From: Coriobacteriia bacterium
GTDB taxonomy: Bacteria > Actinomycetota > Coriobacteriia > Coriobacteriales > Atopobiaceae
Assembly: GCA_030530145.1 (NCBI GenBank)
Contig: JAUMVN010000012.1
Location: forward strand, 1 to 61,031
Reading direction: 5' to 3'
DNA length: 61,031 nt
How positions within the stretch are numbered: the first letter of the stretch is position 1; each line of letters starts with the position of its first letter. The notes beneath the pieces were generated by a model. That model did not search any database and was not told the origin of the DNA. It saw only the letters and a list, made by a program, of their open reading frames with translations. Positions 57,368-61,031 of this stretch are shown here, in pieces. Position numbers and translations under genes: made by a program.

Positions 57368-58150
57368 TCAGCTGGTGACTTTGGAGAAGGTCGTGCCAGC
57401 TGTGTCCAAGGTGAGCATGAAGCGGTTGCGGTCGCCGCGCATGACGATGACGCTCGCCTCGAAGGGCCTCATGTGCTGGTCGAAGGTAGTGCGCAGCACG
57501 CGCAGGGCGGCGCACCCCGGCTCGAGCTCCAGCGCGCGGGCCTCGGCACCGTCGAGGCTCACGGCCTCGTAGACCTCGGTCGCGCGCGCGGGCATGCGGC
57601 CCGACGCGTCGGCGATGATTGTGTAGAGCGAAGCCGTGAGCGTCTCTTTGTTGAGCTCGGGGCAGATGTCTGAAGGCACGAAGGCGGTTACGTACTGCAT
57701 GGGCCTCTCGTCGGCGTAGCGCACGCGGCGGATCTCCCAGACCTCGGTGCCCTCGGGGATGCAGAGGCGCTTGGCGATGCCGCCCTTCGCCGCGCGCTTG
57801 CGAAGGCTGATCACGCGTGAGGAGGGGGTCTTGCCGAGGGCGCATATCTCCGCGGTGAAGTTGAACGCCGTGTCCAGCGTGTGCGCGTCTCGCTTGAAGT
57901 TGACGAAGGTACCGCGCCCGCGCCGGCGAATGATGGTGCCGTCGTCGACGAGGTCCTGGAAGCAGCGCCGGACCGTCCCGCGCGATAGGCCCAGCGCGTC
58001 GGCGATGTCCTGCTCGCGCGGCAGCGGCGTCGAGTCGTCGAAGGCGCGCGTGGCGATGAGCTGCAGAACGCGGTCCTTGAGCTGCTGGTACAAGGGGGTG
58101 TTCCCCTCCGGGTCGAGCGGCTCGCTCGCGAGCGTCTGAAGCATGTTCAT
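57368..58150 (-). CDS. GntR family regulator with UTRA domain (HutC type)
   Basis: 260 aa. Winged helix: TPLYQQLKDRVLQLIATRAF, LPREQDIADALGLSRGTVRR, DLVDDGTIIRRRGRGTFV. UTRA effector domain (about 95-250): LCIPEGTEVWEIRRVRYAD, ERPMQYVTAFVPSDICPELN, DQHMRPFEASVIVMRGDRNR. Divergent from deoC, with a palindrome in the deoC leader, so it probably represses deoC and responds to a nucleoside or sugar phosphate. Confidence 0.93.
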   Translation of the reverse strand: MNMLQTLASEPLDPEGNTPLYQQLKDRVLQLIATRAFDDSTPLPREQDIADALGLSRGTVRRCFQDLVDDGTIIRRRGRGTFVNFKRDAHTLDTAFNFTAEICALGKTPSSRVISLRKRAAKGGIAKRLCIPEGTEVWEIRRVRYADERPMQYVTAFVPSDICPELNKETLTASLYTIIADASGRMPARATEVYEAVSLDGAEARALELEPGCAALRVLRTTFDQHMRPFEASVIVMRGDRNRFMLTLDTAGTTFSKVTS

Positions 58151-58254
58151 GTTCGCGTCCTCCGTTGCAGATATGGCATGTCCTGTACATGAGCGGCTTC
58201 GCGGGCTTTTTGGCGCGCCCAGTCCCGGCCGTCCCTATTCTATAGGTGCAGCAA

Positions 58255-58272
58255 GTACAGTAACAACTGTAC
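58255..58272. promoter_or_regulatory. Probable GntR operator of deoC
   Basis: The perfect palindrome GTACAGT-AACA-ACTGTAC lies about 50 bp before the deoC start. TATTCT and TCTATA just upstream (58236-58245) may form the -10. A further TGTACA-like motif lies at 58182. Confidence 0.6.
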
Positions 58273-58320
58273 AAAGCAAACATTGGAAGTCAAGCAGGAG
58301 CACGAACGAAAGGAACCGCA

Positions 58321-59049
58321 ATGAAGCCCACCAAGCCCGCCGCCCAGATGACCGTCAAGGAGCTCGCCCGCTACATCGACCAGTCGGTCCTGAAGCCCGA
58401 GTTCACCGTCGAGGACATCAAGAAGTACGCCCAGGAGGGCATCGACTTCGGCTGCAAGACCATCTGCATCAACCCCGCTAGCCTCGAGGTCGTCGCTCCC
58501 ATGGTCGAGGGCACCGACACCGGCCTCTGCGTGGTCTGCGACTTCCCGTTCGGTCTGGCCACCACCGAGGCCAAGGCCATCCTCGCCGAGGAGTACTGCT
58601 CCAAGTACGAGATCGAGGACCTCGACATCGTCGCCAACTACGGCTGGCTGCGCTCCGGCCTCCACGACAAGGTCGTCGCCGACCTCAAGCCGCTCGTCGA
58701 GGTCTGCCACAAGCACGGAACCAAGGTGAAGGTCATTATCGAGACCGAGTCCCTTACCGACGAGCAGATCGCCGCCGGCACTCGCTGCGCCGTCGAGGCG
58801 GGCGCGGACTTCATCAAGTCCTCCACCGGATTTTTGACCGGCCACGAGTCCGAGGGCGCTTCCCCGCGCGCCGTCAAGCTCATGATGGACGCCGCCAACG
58901 GCGAGGTCGCCGTCAAGGGCTCCGGCTGCATCCGCACTCGCGAGCACTTCCTGCAGCTCATCGACATGGGCATCGACCGCATGGGCGTCGGCTACCGCTC
59001 CACCCCGGTCGTGCTCGGCTGCACCCCCGAGGAGGCTAAGAATCTCTAG
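58321..59049 (+). CDS. deoC: Deoxyribose-phosphate aldolase
   Basis: 242 aa. It splits 2-deoxyribose-5-phosphate into glyceraldehyde-3-phosphate and acetaldehyde in deoxynucleoside breakdown. The Schiff-base lysine is in GADFIKSSTGF, the second active-site Lys is in VAVKGSGCIRT, and VKVIIETESLTDEQI is conserved. It has a good Shine-Dalgarno (GAAAGGAACC). The acetaldehyde produced could feed the alcohol dehydrogenases elsewhere in the window. Confidence 0.96.
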   Translation: MKPTKPAAQMTVKELARYIDQSVLKPEFTVEDIKKYAQEGIDFGCKTICINPASLEVVAPMVEGTDTGLCVVCDFPFGLATTEAKAILAEEYCSKYEIEDLDIVANYGWLRSGLHDKVVADLKPLVEVCHKHGTKVKVIIETESLTDEQIAAGTRCAVEAGADFIKSSTGFLTGHESEGASPRAVKLMMDAANGEVAVKGSGCIRTREHFLQLIDMGIDRMGVGYRSTPVVLGCTPEEAKNL

Positions 59050-60030
59050 GCCGCGGCTTTGCTGGCGGGAAACGCCGGTTCTTGCCCTAGCGCCTACCTG
59101 GGTTAATTGCTGGAAGTCGCAGCTTCACCCTTGCTTTGAGCCCAGGGGCCGAGTCGTTAAAGCGGCCCGGCCCCAACGTTTTTGCGCCGATGAGGGCGCT
59201 CGGCAAGCGCCGCGGCGCCGCGAGACGGTCTGATGACAAGGGTGCAGCATGCGTCGGTGAATAGTCGCGCGTATTGAGTAACCTAAACCGGAAATACTGA
59301 GTAGCCTGGCCGAAATCGAGTCATTTACACAGGATTCAGAGTCAAATACGACCGGCATACTCGGCAATTCCAGATTTAGCTACACAATACGGATGATCTT
59401 CCCTGAAGAGGGGTGCCGTAGAAGGGCGCCGGAGCCCCGAAAAGCACCTATCGGGGCCTGCGCGGCCGCCGCGCCACAACCGCGACGCCACCAACGCTCC
59501 CCCTCGGGCACCTGGGCCCACCTGGAGGCGCGGCATGCGCGTCGCGAAAAACGGCCTGATGGTCAGAAGGGGATGGCGGCCTGCGCGTTCCTCTTGCTGA
59601 GTGTGCCGAGGCGTTAGGGTACTTCTCACCAAGTACCCTAACTATTTAACTATTGACAAAAACCCAGTTGGCAAGAAGCCCGTCCATCTTTCGGGTGTCT
59701 TAGCCTACTTGTGGGGAAGTACCTAAACAATTTAACCATCGACAAAAGCCGGCCGGGAGGCGCCCGGTCCTTCTTCCCAACAAGGGACGGATCGTGTGCG
59801 CGGTGGTGAGAAGGGCAACGTTGTACGGGAGGCGCGGACCATAATCGACGGACATGCGACGCGGCAAGCCGTAGGGGGAACTGCGATGGAGCGGGGAGGA
59901 GTGATGTAAGAAGGGAGACGAACGCGGGCCGCCCGGCCGCTCGCGGAATGCCGGCGGCGCGGAGCCGCGGTTTGTGTCATAGTCGAATGACCGCGTCCGC
60001 ACGGGGCGCGAGAGTCCAAGGGGGTCAGGC
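59050..60030. other. Long non-coding stretch upstream of the leuA leader
   Basis: About 980 bp with no gene that I can support. A CTGGCG/CGCCGG hairpin after deoC (59062-59080) may be a weak terminator. At 59276-59320 two related 22-mers lie in tandem (GAGTAACCTAAACC and GAGTAGCCTGGCC). GCCCCGA pairs with TCGGGGC at 59432-59458. The tandem repeat at 59613-59750 is listed separately. The segment 59870-59930 is purine-rich. Confidence 0.5.
59613..59750. repeat. Tandem repeat with AAGTACC palindromes
   Basis: Two copies with an 86-bp period. Copy 1 has TTAGGGTACTT (59614-59624) and AAGTACCCTAA (59631-59641) as a perfect inverted repeat, then TTTAACTATTGACAAAAACC. Copy 2 has TTAGCCTACTT (59700-59710), AAGTACCTAA (59717-59726) and TTTAACCATCGACAAAAGCC. 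The elements between the two are not alike. Confidence 0.75.
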
Positions 60031-60153
60031 ATGGCACGGCACGAGGCTGCTAACGTTCGAGCGAGCGAGCGCGAGGATTCGCGTGTCCTTCTCGGCGGCG
60101 CCGTGCTTCTTGCTTCCGACCTCAACCTACTTCTACTTACCTGCGCGCGTTAG
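60031..60153 (+). CDS. leuA leader peptide (leucine-rich)
   Basis: 40 codons from ATG 60031, with AAGGGGG eight bases upstream, ending at TAG 60153. Nine of 40 residues are Leu. The end reads ASDLNLLLLTCAR, and the run of four Leu codons uses CTA and CTT (60127-60138), codons rare in the genes here. The peptide ends just before the attenuator stem. Placement, composition and the downstream terminator fit transcription attenuation of leucine synthesis. Confidence 0.85.
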   Translation: MARHEAANVRASEREDSRVLLGGAVLLASDLNLLLLTCAR

Positions 60154-60217
60154 GTGCCGTTGAACACCTGCGCGCGTGACTTGAGCCGCCTGCCCATGCC
60201 CGGGTAGCGGCTTTTTT
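60144..60217 (+). terminator. Transcription attenuator of leuA
   Basis: First hairpin: CGCGCG...AGGTG (60144-60156) with CACCT...CGCGCG (60165-60176), overlapping the leader stop. Second hairpin: AGCCGC (60184-60189) with GCGGCT (60207-60212), inner CCC/GGG, followed by TTTTTT. A ribosome stalled at the Leu codons would disturb the first hairpin and change which structure forms. Confidence 0.85.
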
Positions 60218-60300
60218 CTGCGGCCCGCGCCGGCCGCGACCCGACCCCGCCACAAGCCGCGCCCACCGTCTGGACGGGCGCCCAAACGATTGGGATGACT

Positions 60301-61031
60301 ATGACCCGCAAGATCCACATCTTCGATACCACCCTGCGCGACGGCGAGCAGTCGCCCGGCGCCTCAATGAACACCGAGGAGAAGCTCGTCATCGCCCAGC
60401 AGCTCATCCGCATGGGCGTCGACGTGATCGAGGCCGGCTTCCCCATCAGCTCGCCCGGCGACTTCCGCTCCGTGCAGGAGATCGGCCGCCTGGCCGGCGA
60501 CGCCTGCACCGTCTGCGGCCTGACGCGCGCCGTCGAGAAGGACATCGACCGCGCGGCCGAGGCCCTCGCGACCGCCAAGCGCCCGCGCATCCACACCGGC
60601 CTGGGCGTCTCTCCCTCGCACCTGCGCGACAAGCTGCACATCACCGAGGACGAGTGCATCGAGCGCGCCCGCCACTGCGTCTCGTACGCCAAGAAGTACG
60701 TCGAGGACGTCGAGTTCTACGCTGAGGACGCCGGTCGCTCCGACCAGGACTTCCTCATCCGTGTGATCCAGGCCGCCGTCGACGCGGGCGCCACCGTCGT
60801 GAACATCCCCGACACCACCGGTTACAGCCTGCCCGAGGACTTCGGCGCGCGCATCAAGAGCCTCTCGGACAACGTTATCGGCATCGAGAACGTCATCATC
60901 TCGGTCCACACCCACAACGACCTGGGCATGGCTACCGCGCTCGCGCTGCAGGGCGTGAAGAACGGCGCCCGCCAGATCGAGTGCACCATCAACGGCCTGG
61001 GCGAGCGCGCCGGCAACACCGCGCTCGAGGA
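60301..61031 (+). CDS. leuA: 2-isopropylmalate synthase, N-terminal part
   Basis: The first 243 codons; the gene runs off the window. It condenses acetyl-CoA and 2-oxoisovalerate, the first committed step to leucine. The N terminus [20 protein letters not shown] has the catalytic Arg-Asp and metal site. The metal-binding His pair is in [15 protein letters not shown], and [13 protein letters not shown] is the conserved Gly-rich loop. The leader attenuator lies 84 bp upstream of the start. An in-frame ATG at 60295 is an alternative start. Confidence 0.96.
   Translation, partial: MTRKIHIFDTTLRDGEQSPGASMNTEEKLVIAQQLIRMGVDVIEAGFPISSPGDFRSVQEIGRLAGDACTVCGLTRAVEKDIDRAAEALATAKRPRIHTGLGVSPSHLRDKLHITEDECIERARHCVSYAKKYVEDVEFYAEDAGRSDQDFLIRVIQAAVDAGATVVNIPDTTGYSLPEDFGARIKSLSDNVIGIENVIISVHTHNDLGMATALALQGVKNGARQIECTINGLGERAGNTALE

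Noticed and set aside
59879..59920. A tiny frame, ATG GAG CGG ... ATG TAA, after a GGGGG motif in the purine-rich stretch
   Set aside because: Seven codons in purine-rich DNA can arise by chance, and there is no link to a downstream gene as there is for the leuA leader.
59948..60163. 71-codon plus-strand frame overlapping the leuA leader
   Set aside because: It is in a different frame, has no good ribosome site and lacks the Leu codon run that explains the attenuator.

Overview
This is a high-G+C window of about 61 kb. The gene content (PspA plus a TPM-like membrane protein, LarB/C/E, GGGtGRT protein with a NifU-like partner, BspA-type leucine-rich surface protein, DUF1703-type AAA/PD-(D/E)XK protein, flavodoxin-ferredoxin fusions, many small MerR/TetR-controlled oxidoreductases) fits an anaerobic gut actinobacterium of the Coriobacteriia, most like Collinsella. 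That assignment is inference: no rRNA or tRNA gene was seen. The genes read as host chromosome with a few islands of lower G+C (877-1656 and 41200-43721).

Layout. 1-736 is the distal end of a type I-C-like CRISPR array whose leader and cas genes lie to the left. Next to it, on the other strand, is a membrane protein with a degenerate dCTP-deaminase fold. 1866-10136 is housekeeping and envelope stress: SlyD-like FKBP, a heterodimeric CydDC-like ABC exporter, a YgbA-like protein, murI, degV, pspA and a glycine-rich TPM-like protein. 10399-19014 is a nickel module: larE-larB-larC-tetR on one strand and, divergently, a five-gene Opp/Nik-type ABC importer whose first ATPase has a histidine-rich N terminus. 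19128-21446 has a GNAT protein, tag, a transglutaminase-like protein and a membrane protein.

21646-40303 is a run of regulator/oxidoreductase pairs: aldo/keto reductases, nitroreductase, SDR, flavodoxin, iron-dependent alcohol dehydrogenase, esterase and a DXS-like enzyme. Each is usually divergent from a MerR, TetR or HxlR regulator, and several have a visible palindromic operator. In the best MerR cases the target promoter has a 19-bp spacer. 40420-44383 holds a PadR gene with a truncated HAAS-domain partner, then a lactococcin-972-like bacteriocin cluster (peptide, large membrane protein, ABC ATPase). 44539-48623 has the GGGtGRT/NifU-like pair, an EamA transporter that may be leaderless, and a NudC-like hydrolase. 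48689-51577 encodes a membrane-anchored leucine-rich-repeat protein whose C-terminal ectodomain looks like an ADP-ribosyltransferase. 51665-56974 has a HAD phosphatase, an AAA/nuclease-like protein, an amidase lipoprotein, a YARHG protein and a toxin-antitoxin pair; a methyltransferase remnant follows. 57368-59049 is a GntR-deoC divergon. The window ends in leuA, preceded by a leucine-rich leader peptide and transcription attenuator that I could read directly.

Convergent gene junctions in this window often carry a long palindrome (7067, 19029, 24503, 36972, 44475, 48630, 57254). Two of them (19 kb and 37 kb) share a nearly identical loop but have unrelated arms. Three others form a bipartite repeat built on TGTAC/GTACA palindromes, two of which also act as T-tailed terminators. 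The most promising leads are the CRISPR-adjacent DCD-fold membrane protein, the LRR-ADP-ribosyltransferase surface protein, the leuA attenuator, the bacteriocin cluster and the palindrome families.
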